This document shows, piece by piece, positions 36,814 through 45,831 of a stretch of DNA of 64,000 nucleotides (positions within the stretch are counted from its first letter, which is position 1; the number at the start of each line of letters is the position of its first letter). A program made the position numbers and the translations under genes. Source of the DNA: JACCWP01 sp963785115 (lineage in GTDB: Bacteria; Actinomycetota; Actinomycetes; Propionibacteriales; Nocardioidaceae); contig CAWATY010000006.1 of the NCBI GenBank assembly GCA_963785115.1, positions 558,001 to 622,000 of the forward strand. The letters are read 5' to 3'. The notes beneath the pieces are model-generated. The model saw nothing but the letters and a program-made list of their open reading frames with translations, did no database searches and was not told the origin of the DNA.

Positions 36814-37932
36814 ATGGACGTGACCAGGCAGATGGAGCGCGGGGGCGGGGGGCCCGGTGGGCGGCCGCTGGTCGTCAGCGGCGACGGCGAGGTTCTCGAC
36901 GAGCTGCTGCGGCTGGCGGCCACCACCGGTGTCGACGTGCACGTCGTCGGTCCGCGGGACGTTGCCGAGGTCCGTCGGGTGTGGGTCACCGCGGCACTGG
37001 TCCTCGTCGGTGACGAGTGCACCGAGGCGCTGGCCGCCCTGCAGCTCCCGCGGCGCGACGCCGTGCTCGTGGTGGGGCAGGCCGACGACCCGGAGGTGTT
37101 CCGGCGCGCGCTGGAGGCCGGTGCCGAGCGGGTCGTCGACCTTCCTGCCGGCCGTGACCTGCTGGCCGACCTGCTCGGCTCGTGCGCCGAGGGCTCGCCG
37201 GGAGCGGCCGTCGTGTGCGTGATCGGGGGGTGCGGCGGCGCGGGTGCGTCGGTGTTCGCCGCGGCGCTGGCAGCGGAGGCGGTGGCCGATGGTGTCCGCT
37301 GCCTGCTGGTCGACGCCGACCCCTGGGGCGGCGGTCTCGACCTCGCCGTCGGCGGCGAGCACGCGCAGGGTCTGCGCTGGGGGGATCTCGCCGCGGCGTC
37401 CGGACGGGTGAGCGCACCCTCGCTGCGCGATCTGCTGCCGTCGCTGGGAGGGCTCTCGCTGCTGACCTGGGAGCGAGGTGCCGAGCAGGCCGTGCCGGCA
37501 GCGTCCATGCGCGCCGTCGTCGCCGCCGGCGGGCGGGGCCACGGGATGGTCGTCGTCGACCTGCCGCGACCGCCCGATGCGGCCGCGGGGGAGGCGCTCG
37601 TCCGGTCGGACCAGACGGTCGTCGTGGTGCCCGCGGAGGTCCGCGCGGTGTCGGCGGCGACCCGCGTGGTCACCGAGGTCACCCGGTCGACCTCCGCCGT
37701 GGGGCTGGTCGTGCGAGGGCCCGGCCCGGCGGGTCTCGACGCCCGCACGGTCGGTGACTCGCTCGGCCTGCCCGTACTGGCGGCGATGCGTCCGGATCGA
37801 CGGCTGGCGGAGTCCCTCGACCAGGGACTCGGGCCGCTGGGCCGACGTCGCGGTCCACTCCGGCGGGCCTGTCGACGGGTCCTTGCGGAGGTCGGCCTCG
37901 GCAGCGCGGCAAGAACCGTGGACGCGTCATGA
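36814..37932 (+). CDS. ssd: Septum-site/CpaE-like P-loop protein of the Tad locus
   Basis: A 372-residue MinD/ParA-related protein. An N-terminal receiver-like domain (LVVSGDGEVLDELLRLA to AERVVDLPAG) precedes a P-loop domain where the Walker A reads IGGCGGAGASVFAAALA. It lacks the usual GKT lysine, as in several CpaE/Ssd proteins, and is followed by LLVDADPWGGGLDLAVG. The homologue Rv3660c is called Ssd and heads the flp/tad genes; CpaE proteins localise the pilus machine. It is the first gene of the operon, with seven bases to tadA. Confidence 0.85.
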   Translation: MDVTRQMERGGGGPGGRPLVVSGDGEVLDELLRLAATTGVDVHVVGPRDVAEVRRVWVTAALVLVGDECTEALAALQLPRRDAVLVVGQADDPEVFRRALEAGAERVVDLPAGRDLLADLLGSCAEGSPGAAVVCVIGGCGGAGASVFAAALAAEAVADGVRCLLVDADPWGGGLDLAVGGEHAQGLRWGDLAAASGRVSAPSLRDLLPSLGGLSLLTWERGAEQAVPAASMRAVVAAGGRGHGMVVVDLPRPPDAAAGEALVRSDQTVVVVPAEVRAVSAATRVVTEVTRSTSAVGLVVRGPGPAGLDARTVGDSLGLPVLAAMRPDRRLAESLDQGLGPLGRRRGPLRRACRRVLAEVGLGSAARTVDAS

Positions 37933-37939
37933 GCCTGTT

Positions 37940-39118
37940 ATGAGCATCGCCTCCGATCCGGTCCTGCTGGAGCAGGTCCGTGCGGGCCTGGCCGAGCGCG
38001 GACACGACGACGGCACGACGCCGAGCCCGGCCGATGTCGCCGCTCTGGTCCGCGCGCACGGGCGGGTGCTCGACGACGGTGCCTTGCTCGACCTGGTCGA
38101 CGCACTGGAACGCGAGACGACCGGCGCCGGACAGCTGGACGTGCTGCTGCGTGAGCCGGGGCTGACCGACGTGCTCGTCAACGGGCCGGACCAGGTCTAC
38201 GTCGACAGGGGTCGGGGACTGGTTCGGGTCGACGCGACCTTCGGCGACGACGGCGAGGTCCGGCGGTTGGCCCAGCGGCTGGCAGCGGCCGGGGGGCGTC
38301 GGCTCGACGACGCCAGTCCCTTCGTCGACGTGCGGCTGGCCGATGGCACCCGCCTGCACGCGGCACTGGCGCCGCTCGCGCGGCCGGGCACGTTGCTCAG
38401 CCTGCGGGTGCCCGCCCGCCGGGTGTTCACCCTCGCCGAGCTCACCGCGGCGGGGAGCATCCCGACCGCGGGCGCCGAGGTGCTGGGGGCACTGATCCGG
38501 GCCAGGACGGCGTTCCTGGTCACCGGCGGCACGGGCACGGGCAAGACGACGGTGCTCGCCGCGCTGCTCTCCCTGGTGCCGGCCGACGAGCGGATCGTGC
38601 TGGTGGAGGACTCCGCCGAGCTGCGGCCGGAGCATCCGCACGTGGTGGCACTCGAGGCCCGTCCGCCCAATGTCGAGGGGGCGGGGCGGATCGACCTGCG
38701 CGACCTCGTGCGCCAGGCGCTGCGGATGCGCCCCGACCGACTGGTCGTCGGCGAGGTGCGCGGCGCCGAGGTGGTCGACCTGCTGGCGGCGCTCAACACC
38801 GGGCACGAGGGCGGGTGCAGCACGCTGCACGCCAACTCCACCGGTGACGTCCCGGCACGGCTGGAGGCACTGGGCGTGACCGCAGGCATGAGTCGGGACG
38901 CGGTGCACTCCCAGGTGGCTGCCGGGCTGCACGTCGCGGTGCACCTGCGACGCGACGTCGACGGTGTCCGGCGGGTAGCCGAGATCGGCGTGCTCGACCC
39001 GGGTGCCGACCACCGGGTGCGCAGCACCCCCGCCCTGTTCTTCGACCGTGCCGGCCGCACGAGCACCGGACCTGCGGCAACGGCGCTCGACGCCCTGCTG
39101 AGTGACGGTCCCGGGTGA
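37940..39118 (+). CDS. tadA: TadA/CpaF secretion ATPase
   Basis: A 392-residue secretion ATPase that powers Flp/Tad pilus assembly. Walker A is GGTGTGKTTVLAAL, the Asp box is VLVEDSAELRP, Walker B is DRLVVGEVRGAEVVDLL and the His box is GCSTLHANS. The N-terminal domain contains TDVLVNGPDQVYVDRG, typical of CpaF. The ATG at 37940 follows the ssd stop by seven bases; the frame is open upstream only through ssd. Its stop overlaps the tadB start. Confidence 0.94.
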   Translation: MSIASDPVLLEQVRAGLAERGHDDGTTPSPADVAALVRAHGRVLDDGALLDLVDALERETTGAGQLDVLLREPGLTDVLVNGPDQVYVDRGRGLVRVDATFGDDGEVRRLAQRLAAAGGRRLDDASPFVDVRLADGTRLHAALAPLARPGTLLSLRVPARRVFTLAELTAAGSIPTAGAEVLGALIRARTAFLVTGGTGTGKTTVLAALLSLVPADERIVLVEDSAELRPEHPHVVALEARPPNVEGAGRIDLRDLVRQALRMRPDRLVVGEVRGAEVVDLLAALNTGHEGGCSTLHANSTGDVPARLEALGVTAGMSRDAVHSQVAAGLHVAVHLRRDVDGVRRVAEIGVLDPGADHRVRSTPALFFDRAGRTSTGPAATALDALLSDGPG

Positions 39119-39967
39119 GCGTCGCGCTGCTGGCCACCGTGGTGGCGACGGGCTGTGGTCTGGCGGTGGCCCTGTTGGTGCCGGCGCCCGGTGTGTCGTT
39201 GCTGCGGTCGCGGCTGCCGCGTACCGGCACCGCCGGGCCCGCGGCTCCGGTGGCCGCGCAGGTGGGAGGCGCCAGGTCCTGGTGGCGGCGCCCTCACCTC
39301 GCCGTGCTGGTCGCCGTTGCCGCGGTCGCCGGGACCGTGTTCCGACCCGGAGCGACGGTCGTCCCGCTGGGGGTGAGTGCCGTCGTCGTCGGGGGCACCG
39401 CCGTCGTTCTGCTGCGCCGGTCGCGGGCGAGGGCGCAGGCCCAGCGTCGGCGGTCGGCGGTGATCGAGGCATGCGACGCCCTCGCCGCCGGGCTCCGGGC
39501 GGGTCAGCCGCCGTCCCGGGTGCTGTCGCGGGTCGCCTCCGATGTCGCGTTGCTGGCGCCCGCGGCGACGGCAGCCCGGCTGGGTGGTGACGTCCCGCTC
39601 GCGCTGCGGGTCGCCGCCGCGTCGGACGGCGCCGACGGGCATGCGGCTGGTGGCGGCCGCGTGGACGGTGGCGCAACGATCGGGAGCAGGCCTTGCCGAC
39701 GTGGTGGCCAGGATCGCCGGGGTCGTCCGCGCCGACACCGACGAGAGACGCCAGGTCGAGGTCGCGCTGGGCACGTCCCGCTCCACCGCGCGGCTGCTGG
39801 CCGGGCTGCCGGTGCTCGGGATCCTGCTCGGGTCCGGCCTCGACGCGCATCCGCTCGAGGTGCTGATCGCCACCCCGGTGGGGGCGTGGTGCCTCTGCGT
39901 CGGGACGGCGCTGGCGGCGGCGGGCGTGCTGTGGGTCGAGCGGCTCGCCGACGGCGCGCTGCGGTGA
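39115..39967 (+). pseudogene. tadB: TadB-like pilus platform protein, frameshifted
   Basis: The first about 175 codons encode the TadB start: two membrane segments, then RSAVIEACDALAAGLRAGQPP. After GCCGACGGGCATG (39631-39643) the matching sequence continues in the +1 frame: MRLVAAAWTVAQRSGAGLADVV, and so on to two more membrane segments and the TGA at 39965-39967. Removing one G from the GGG at 39637-39639 restores one about 283-residue protein. Read literally, the first frame has no stop and runs on into tadC as a 526-codon chimera with a meaningless middle. The gene is probably intact in the organism. Confidence 0.75.
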
Positions 39968-40695
39968 GCCCGCTCAGCTGCGCCGTCCTGGCCGGGTTGG
40001 CCGTGGCGCTTGCCTCGGCGTCCGGCTTGCCGGGGCGGCGGCTGGCAGCGCTGGGTCCCCGTCGCGGCTCGGCCTCGCGCGGCGGGCACGTACGCGCGCT
40101 GCTCGGGTCGCACCTGGTGGCCGCGGGACTCGCCGGGGTGGGGGTGGTGTCCGTTGTCGACGGCTGGGTCGGCGTGCTGGCCGGCCCGGTGGTCGCGCTG
40201 GTCACCTATCGCCTCGTCGGTCGGCTCGAGCCGGCAGCCGTCCGCGCGCGGAGGCTCCGCATCGCTCGCGATCTCCCGCTGGCGGTCGACCTGCTCGTGG
40301 TCTGCCTGCGGGCCGGGCGTCCGGTCGGGGTCGCCGCGTCGGTCGTCGGCGCTGCCGTGGCCGGGCCGCTCGGCGACGAGCTCGGCAGGGTGGCCGCGCG
40401 GGTGCGGCTCGGCGCCGACCCGCAGCTGGCATGGGCGGACGCCGGCCGCGACGCGGCCCTCGGGCCGCTCGCCCGTGCCGTGGTCCGGGCCCTGGAGACC
40501 GGGTCGCCCCTGGCGGAGTCGCTGACCCATTTCACCGACGACCTCCGGGCCGAGCGTCGCGCGCGCGTCGACGAGACAGCGCGGCGGGTGGCAGTCGCCT
40601 CGGCCGGGCCGCTGGGCCTCTGCTTCCTGCCGGCCTTCGTCCTGGTCGGCATCGTGCCTACCGTGATCGGCGCCTTCCGCACCCTGCTGGTCTGA
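39964..40695 (+). CDS. tadC: TadC-like pilus platform protein
   Basis: A 243-residue type II/IV secretion F-domain protein. It starts with GTG overlapping the tadB stop (GTGA). Two membrane segments near 50-75 are followed by RIARDLPLAVDLLVVCLRAGRPVG, then LARAVVRALETGSPLAESL and FLPAFVLVGIVPTVIGAF as the last segment. It partners TadB and TadA in the inner-membrane platform. A 173-base gap follows before the pilin genes, long enough for a separate promoter. Confidence 0.88.
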   Translation: MSPLSCAVLAGLAVALASASGLPGRRLAALGPRRGSASRGGHVRALLGSHLVAAGLAGVGVVSVVDGWVGVLAGPVVALVTYRLVGRLEPAAVRARRLRIARDLPLAVDLLVVCLRAGRPVGVAASVVGAAVAGPLGDELGRVAARVRLGADPQLAWADAGRDAALGPLARAVVRALETGSPLAESLTHFTDDLRAERRARVDETARRVAVASAGPLGLCFLPAFVLVGIVPTVIGAFRTLLV

Positions 40696-40868
40696 GACCG
40701 GCGACCGATTCCCCGAGCCACTTCTCCACAGGCCGCGCGGGCCCGTGGCGTCGTCCCCAGGCCGCGGGTCGGAGCCCGCCAGCCGGTGTCTGGGCGACCG
40801 ACAGTGCGGACGTCCAGTCATCGCGGCCCCGGCTCGTGCGAGCGCGCCGGAGCGAGGAGGGAGCAGTC

Positions 40869-41060
40869 ATGAGCACGACCCGGTTCCGGATCCTGCGGCG
40901 CCGCCGCACCGAGCGCGGCATGACCACGTCCGAGTACGCCGTCGGCACGGTCGGTGCCTGCGGTGTCGCGGGCGTTCTCTACCAGCTCACCCAGTCCGAC
41001 TTCTTCCAGAACCTGTTCCAGGACGTCATCGGCTCGATCACCGACCTGCTGCCTTTCTGA
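40869..41060 (+). CDS. Flp pilin-like DUF4244 protein
   Basis: A 63-residue protein with AGGAGG before its ATG. The class III prepilin motif is exact: ERG then MTTSE, with Glu at +5 of the predicted mature protein, followed by a hydrophobic segment YAVGTVGACGVAGVLYQL. This is the likely major pilin of the Tad system, a short Flp-like subunit resembling Rv3656c. No prepilin peptidase gene is visible in the window, so that enzyme must be elsewhere. Confidence 0.9.
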   Translation: MSTTRFRILRRRRTERGMTTSEYAVGTVGACGVAGVLYQLTQSDFFQNLFQDVIGSITDLLPF

Positions 41061-41149
41061 GCGGCACGCCAATCGCGGTGGGGCGCGCCGCGACCCGGTG
41101 CGCCCCACCTGCTCCCACCCGTTTCACCCGTCGCCACGAGGGAGGCTCC

Positions 41150-41539
41150 GTGCGCACGCCCACCCGCCCGGACCGACGACGTCGCGAGCACGGCATGGTC
41201 ACCGCCGAGGCTGCGATGGTGCTGCCCGTGCTCGTCGCCCTGACGGCGGCCCTGGCCTGGGTCGTGACGCTGGGCATCGCCCAGGTCCGGCTCGTCGACG
41301 CCGCTCGTGAGGCGGCCAGGCTGGCCGCGCGCGGCGAGCCGTCGGGGGCGGTCCAGCATGCTGCGCTGGCTGAGGCGCCGACCGGCTCGCAGCTCACCGT
41401 GCGCCGCGCCGGAGACCTCTGGGAGGTCGAGGTACGCGCCGACGTGGGCGCCGACCTGCCGCTGGTCGGCGTGCTGCCCCCGGTCGGCCTCAGCGCCCGA
41501 GCCGTGTCGGTGGCCGAGCCGTCCGCCGCCGACCGGTGA
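41150..41539 (+). CDS. TadE-like minor pseudopilin
   Basis: A 129-residue protein starting at GTG 41150 behind GGGAGG. It has a basic N terminus and a prepilin-type motif EHG then MVTAE (Glu at +5), followed by one membrane helix (AMVLPVLVALTAALAWVVTL) and DAAREAARLAARGE, the conserved helix of TadE proteins. It resembles Rv3655c and is probably a minor subunit or initiator of the Flp pilus. Its stop overlaps the next start. Confidence 0.88.
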   Translation: MRTPTRPDRRRREHGMVTAEAAMVLPVLVALTAALAWVVTLGIAQVRLVDAAREAARLAARGEPSGAVQHAALAEAPTGSQLTVRRAGDLWEVEVRADVGADLPLVGVLPPVGLSARAVSVAEPSAADR

Positions 41540-41922
41540 CGTCGATGACCGTCCGGCGGGCCGGGCGGTGGCACGAGCATCGGCGCGACGACGGTGTCGC
41601 GACCGTCGCCGCCGTCGGGCTGCTCGGACTCGTCCTCGTCGTCACGGCACTCTGCCTGGCGTGCGGCCACGTGGCGGTGGCGGCCCACCGGTCCGCCGCG
41701 GCCGCGGACCTGGCCGCAATCGCGGGCGCGCAGGCGCTGCGCGTCGGTGACGACGCGTGTGCGGCGGTGGAGCAGACGGCCGCCCGGAACGGCGCGCGCG
41801 TCACTCAGTGCGTCGTCGACGGTGCCGACGTGCGGGTCACCGTCGAGGTGCACACGCCCGAGATGGTCGGGCTGGTCTGGGCTCCCGCGTCGACGGCCCG
41901 AGCCGGACCGGGCCTCGGCTGA
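41536..41922 (+). CDS. Rv3654c/TadG-like Flp-associated protein
   Basis: A 128-residue protein with GTG start overlapping the TadE gene (GTGA); an ATG three codons later is possible. After RRDDG comes VATVAAVGLLGLVLVVTALCLA, a membrane helix in prepilin-like position but without the +5 Glu. HRSAAAADLAAIAGAQALR is typical of the helicase/secretion-neighbourhood TadE-like group. Two later cysteines (DDACAAVEQ, VTQCVVD) may form a disulfide outside the cell. Confidence 0.82.
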   Translation: MTSMTVRRAGRWHEHRRDDGVATVAAVGLLGLVLVVTALCLACGHVAVAAHRSAAAADLAAIAGAQALRVGDDACAAVEQTAARNGARVTQCVVDGADVRVTVEVHTPEMVGLVWAPASTARAGPGLG

Positions 41923-41949
41923 CCGGGGATTGGCCCGCCGGATGCTGGC

Positions 41950-42330
41950 TCACTCGCGGGGGGTGCCCTCGAAGTGCTCGCCGATCCCCTCGTCGCGGCG
42001 TCGGCCGTCCCCGGGGGTTCGGTCGTTGCCCGGCCCCCGCGGTAGCGGCCCCGCGTCGTCGCCTGAGTGACTGGCCGACTGGTCCGCTTCCCGGCGGAGC
42101 CGGCGCACCTCGCCGCGGCGGCGGCGGGACTTCTTGGCGCCGCCCAGCAGCAGGAACAGGGCGAGAACGACGAGCAACAGGTTCAGCGCCCCGATGCCGT
42201 AGATGCCGGCGTACGACGTCGTCACGTCGAGGCCGACCATGTTCAGCGTCGCCTCGTCGCTGCCGTTGGCGACGATCGTCGCCGTGACCACGCCGACGCC
42301 GAGGAGCAGGATGACCCCCAGCACCACCAC
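41950..42330 (-). CDS. Small two-TM membrane protein, unknown function
   Basis: A 126-residue protein starting at GTG 42330, chosen for the GAGGAGG eight bases upstream. Membrane segments span about 2-20 and 43-62, with an Asn/Asp-containing external loop between them. The rest is a highly charged tail (KKSRRRRGEVRRLRRE, then a Gly/Asp/Pro-rich end). I recognise no family. It lies between the pilin genes (convergent) and the helicase gene. Confidence 0.65.
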   Translation of the reverse strand: MVVLGVILLLGVGVVTATIVANGSDEATLNMVGLDVTTSYAGIYGIGALNLLLVVLALFLLLGGAKKSRRRRGEVRRLRREADQSASHSGDDAGPLPRGPGNDRTPGDGRRRDEGIGEHFEGTPRE

Positions 42331-42399
42331 GTCGTCGCCTCCTCGTGCAGTCCGCGTCGTCCGGGTCGCCGACGGCGCCCGTGGTCCCATCGTGCCCCG

Positions 42400-44820
42400 T
42401 CAGCCCGCGGCGGGCACCTCGGTGGCCGAACGCAGGCCGCGCGTGAGGACGTCGAGCAGCCGTACGGCGCCGGGCTTGTCCAGCGGGTGGTTGCCGTTGC
42501 CGCACTTGGGCGACTGCACGCACGACGGGCACCCGTCCGGGCAGCCGCAGCCGGCGATGGCGTCGCGGGTGGTGGTCAGCCACTGCTCGGCGACGGCGTA
42601 GCCGCGCTCGGCGAAGCCGGCCCCGCCGGGGTGCCCGTCGTGGACGAACACGGTGAGCCGGCCGGTGTCGGGGTGCAGCGCGGTCGAGACGCCGCCGATG
42701 TCCCAGCGGTCGCAGGTGGCGAACAGCGGCAGCAGCCCGATGGAGGCGTGCTCCGCGGCGTGGGCGGCGCCGGGCAGGTCGGCCTCGGCCACGCCGGCGG
42801 CGGCCACCAGCGCGGGGTCGAGGGTCCACCAGACCGCGCGGGTGGTGAGGCGGCGGGGCGGCAGGTCCAGCGGTCGCTCGCCGAGCACCTCGCCGGTGAA
42901 GAGCCGTCTGCGCAGGTAGGCCACGACCTGGCTGGTGACGTGCACGGTCCCGAACGACAGGTCGGCTCCACCGCCTCCGCGGGTCGCGGCGACGTCGGCG
43001 ACCTCGATCTCGGTGACCTCGCGGGCGGTGGTCGAGTAGTCGGGCTCGGCGCGTTCGACCAGTGCCACGCCGCCGTCGACGTCGAGCTCGCGCACCAGGT
43101 AGGTCTGGCCGCGGTGCAGGTGCACGGCGCCGGTGTGCACGGTCGAGTGCGAGCCGGCTGCGTCGACGGTGCCCAGCAGCCGTCCGTCGGCCTCCTCGAC
43201 GACCTGGACCGGCTCGCCACCCGAGGAGCGGATGTCGGCGAGGTCGCACGCCCGGTCGCGGCGGGTCCAGAACCAGCCGGCCGACCGGCGGCGGAGCACC
43301 CCGTCGGCCACCAGCGCCGCGACGCCGGTACGGGAGGCCGGTCCGAACAGGGCGAGGTCGGACTCGGTGAGGGGCAGCTCCTGCGCGGCAGCGCAGAGGT
43401 GCGGGCCCAGCACGTACGGGTTGTCGGGGTCGATCACCGTGGCCTCGACGGGGTGGCCGAGCAGCGCCTCGGGATGCCGCACCAGGTAGGTGTCCAGGGG
43501 GTCGTCGCGCGCCACCAGCACGCCGACCGAGCGACGGCCGCGACGTCCGGCCCGGCCGAGCTGCTGCCAGAGCGCGGCACGGGTGCCGGGGAAGCCCGCC
43601 ACCAGCACGGCGTCGAGCCCGACCACGTCGACGCCGAGCTCCAGCGCGTTGGTGGCAGCGGTCCCCAGCAACCGACCGGCCTTGAGGTCGGCCTCCAGCG
43701 CCCGCCGGTCCTCGGGCAGGTAGCCGCCGCGATAGGTGGTGACGGTCTCGGCGAGGCCGGGGTCGACCTCGCGCAGCTGGCGCTGAGTGGTCATCGCCAC
43801 CGACTCGGCTCCGCGGCGCGATCTGACGAAGGCCAGGGTGCGGACGCCGCGAATGACGAGATCGGTCAGCAGGTCGGCGGTCTCTGCGGTCGCGGAACGC
43901 CGGGTCGGGGCGCCCTGCTCGCCGGCGAGCGTGGTGAGCGACGGCTCCCACAGCGCCAGCGCGCCCTCGCCGCGGGGGGAGCCGTCATCGGTGACGGCGC
44001 TGACGTCGAGCCCCGTCAGCCGGCTCGCGCACGCCGCGGGTTCGGCGACGGTGGCCGACGCGAGCACGAACGTGGGCTCGGCGCCGTAGTGCGCGGCCAG
44101 CCGCCGCAGCCGCCGCAGGACGTGGGCGACGTGGGACCCGAAGACACCGCGGTAGTGGTGGCACTCGTCGACGACGACGTAGCTGAGCCCGGCGAGGAAG
44201 CGGGCCCATCGCTGGTGGGCGGGCAGCAGCGAGCGGTGCAGCATGTCGGGGTTGGTCAGCACCCAGGTGGCGTGGTCGCGGGCCCAGTCGCGGGCCTCGC
44301 GGGGGGTGTCGCCGTCGACGGGTGCGGCCCGCAGTCCGCCCACCCCGGCACCGACCTCGCCGAGCACGCCGAGCTGGTCGTGCGCGAGCGCCTTGGTCGG
44401 GGCGATGTAGAGGACGGTCGGGCCACGGTCGCGAGCCCGGGTCGGCAGCTGGTGGGCCGCCAACGTCGCCAGACCGGGCAGCAGGTAGGCCATCGACTTG
44501 CCCGACGCCGTACCGGTGGCGACGACCACCGACCGTGCGTGCCAGGCCAGGTCGGCCGCCTCGACCTGGTGCGTCCACGGCCACTCGACCCCGCGGGCGC
44601 GGAAGCCGTCGACCACCTCGGTGGGTGCCCACGTCGGCCACGGGCTGGGCCGCGCCTCGCGGGCGGGCAGCAGCTCGAGGTGGGTGAGCCGATCGGCGTC
44701 ACCGCGGTGAGAGGCGATGCCCTGGACGGCGGCGATGGGGTCGGTGCCCGGCTCCGGACCCGACTCTGGAATGGGCTGCGGAACCGGCTGCAGGATCCGC
44801 TCGGACGCCAGCCTCGTCAT
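42400..44820 (-). CDS. DEAD/DEAH-box helicase with C-terminal DUF1998 (MrfA/Rv3649-like)
   Basis: An SF2 helicase of about 806 residues. Motif I is TGTASGKSMAY, motif Ia APTKALAHDQ, motif II VDECHHYRGVFGSHV, and the second domain has SRRGAESVAMTTQRQL and GRAGRRGRRSVGVLV. The C terminus carries a four-Cys zinc cluster (CGCPDGCPSC then C) typical of MrfA/YprA-type DNA-repair helicases. The start is uncertain: I use the ATG giving MTRLASERIL, but the frame is open to 44925. Its position beside the Tad genes matches Rv3649. Confidence 0.88.
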   Translation of the reverse strand: MTRLASERILQPVPQPIPESGPEPGTDPIAAVQGIASHRGDADRLTHLELLPAREARPSPWPTWAPTEVVDGFRARGVEWPWTHQVEAADLAWHARSVVVATGTASGKSMAYLLPGLATLAAHQLPTRARDRGPTVLYIAPTKALAHDQLGVLGEVGAGVGGLRAAPVDGDTPREARDWARDHATWVLTNPDMLHRSLLPAHQRWARFLAGLSYVVVDECHHYRGVFGSHVAHVLRRLRRLAAHYGAEPTFVLASATVAEPAACASRLTGLDVSAVTDDGSPRGEGALALWEPSLTTLAGEQGAPTRRSATAETADLLTDLVIRGVRTLAFVRSRRGAESVAMTTQRQLREVDPGLAETVTTYRGGYLPEDRRALEADLKAGRLLGTAATNALELGVDVVGLDAVLVAGFPGTRAALWQQLGRAGRRGRRSVGVLVARDDPLDTYLVRHPEALLGHPVEATVIDPDNPYVLGPHLCAAAQELPLTESDLALFGPASRTGVAALVADGVLRRRSAGWFWTRRDRACDLADIRSSGGEPVQVVEEADGRLLGTVDAAGSHSTVHTGAVHLHRGQTYLVRELDVDGGVALVERAEPDYSTTAREVTEIEVADVAATRGGGGADLSFGTVHVTSQVVAYLRRRLFTGEVLGERPLDLPPRRLTTRAVWWTLDPALVAAAGVAEADLPGAAHAAEHASIGLLPLFATCDRWDIGGVSTALHPDTGRLTVFVHDGHPGGAGFAERGYAVAEQWLTTTRDAIAGCGCPDGCPSCVQSPKCGNGNHPLDKPGAVRLLDVLTRGLRSATEVPAAG

Positions 44821-44978
44821 GGTGTGCCCGAGTCTGGCACGCGGCATCGACGTCATCGGGTCGTCACGCGCCGGGACCAAGTTCTGCGATAACCACGGGT
44901 CCGTGCCCGGCGTGGTTGAATGCACCGCGTACGATCGGGCTCCGCCAGGGCTGATCGGCGAGAAGTGAGGGAGAGCTC

Positions 44979-45314
44979 GTGGATCTGTCGCTCGAGACCC
45001 GCACCGAGGGCGACTGGACCGTGATCGCGGTCGGCGGTGAGGTCGACGTCTACACCGCGCCCAAGTTGCGCGAGGCGCTGGTCGAGCTGGTCAACGCGGG
45101 GCGCTACCAGCTCATCGTCGACGTGGAGAGCGTCGACTTCCTGGACTCCACCGGGCTGGGTGTGCTCGTGGGCGGACTCAAACGGGTCCGCGCCAACGAC
45201 GGCAACCTGCGGGTGGTCTGCACCCAGGAGCGCCTGCTCAAGATCTTCCGCATCACCGGTCTGACCAAGGTCTTCGCGATCCACGACTCGGTCGCGGCCG
45301 CGGCGGCTGGCTGA
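44979..45314 (+). CDS. STAS-domain anti-sigma-factor antagonist
   Basis: A 111-residue SpoIIAA/RsbV-type protein. GGEVDVYTAPKLREAL and VDFLDSTGLGVLVGGLKR contain the conserved phospho-acceptor Ser in DSTGLG. The GTG start follows GAGGGAGA. Unphosphorylated, such proteins bind anti-sigma kinases and free the sigma factor; SpoIIE-type phosphatases reactivate them. The gene is followed after 11 bases by an anti-sigma-like gene, forming a classical switch pair. Confidence 0.92.
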   Translation: MDLSLETRTEGDWTVIAVGGEVDVYTAPKLREALVELVNAGRYQLIVDVESVDFLDSTGLGVLVGGLKRVRANDGNLRVVCTQERLLKIFRITGLTKVFAIHDSVAAAAAG

Positions 45315-45325
45315 CGGGTCACTGA

Positions 45326-45760
45326 ATGTCGCAAGTCCGGCTCGACGTGGCGCCCGATGCTGCGCACGTCCGCGTCGTCAGGCTCGTCGCGGTGTCGCTC
45401 GCCCGGCTGCACGGCGTCGACGAGGAGGTCGTCGAGGACGTGCGGCTCGCGGTCGGTGAGGCCTGCGGTCGCGCGGTCGCCGCGCACGTGCGCGCCGACG
45501 TGCCCGATCCGGTCGTCATCGACTTCCTCGGCGACCCCGGACTGACGGTGACCGTCAGCGACACGGTGGCGCTGCCCCAGGCGTCGGGCGCGGACGCGGT
45601 CGCGCTGCTAGCCGGCGACGACGAACCGCCCGCCGCGACCGACTACTTCGCGGCGATCCCCGAGGTGATCGCGCTGCTCGAGGGCCTCGCCGACGGTGTC
45701 ACCGTCAACACCGGAAGCGACGGGACGTCGGTCAGCCTGCACTGGACGAGCGAGGTCTGA
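45326..45760 (+). CDS. RsbW-like ATPase-fold anti-sigma protein, degenerate
   Basis: A 144-residue protein related to anti-sigma serine kinases by its start (VAPDAAHVRVVRLVAVSLARLHGV) and the helix EEVVEDVRLAVGEACGRAV, which stands at the N-box position. The usual Asn of the N box is replaced and no DxGxG ATP-lid motif is seen; instead the middle reads SDTVALPQASGADAVALL. It may bind the STAS partner without kinase activity. Co-transcribed with the STAS gene. Confidence 0.75.
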   Translation: MSQVRLDVAPDAAHVRVVRLVAVSLARLHGVDEEVVEDVRLAVGEACGRAVAAHVRADVPDPVVIDFLGDPGLTVTVSDTVALPQASGADAVALLAGDDEPPAATDYFAAIPEVIALLEGLADGVTVNTGSDGTSVSLHWTSEV

Positions 45761-45831
45761 CTCCCGAACCGGCCGGTCTGGGAGCGCTCTGGCGGAGGTC
45801 ACCGTCGGCTCGGTCGGCGCGCATCGTAGGG

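Noticed and set aside
36814..37932. MinD/ParA ATPase with normal activity
   Set aside because: The fold is right but the Walker A lacks the signature Lys, so normal ATP-dependent MinD function was not claimed.
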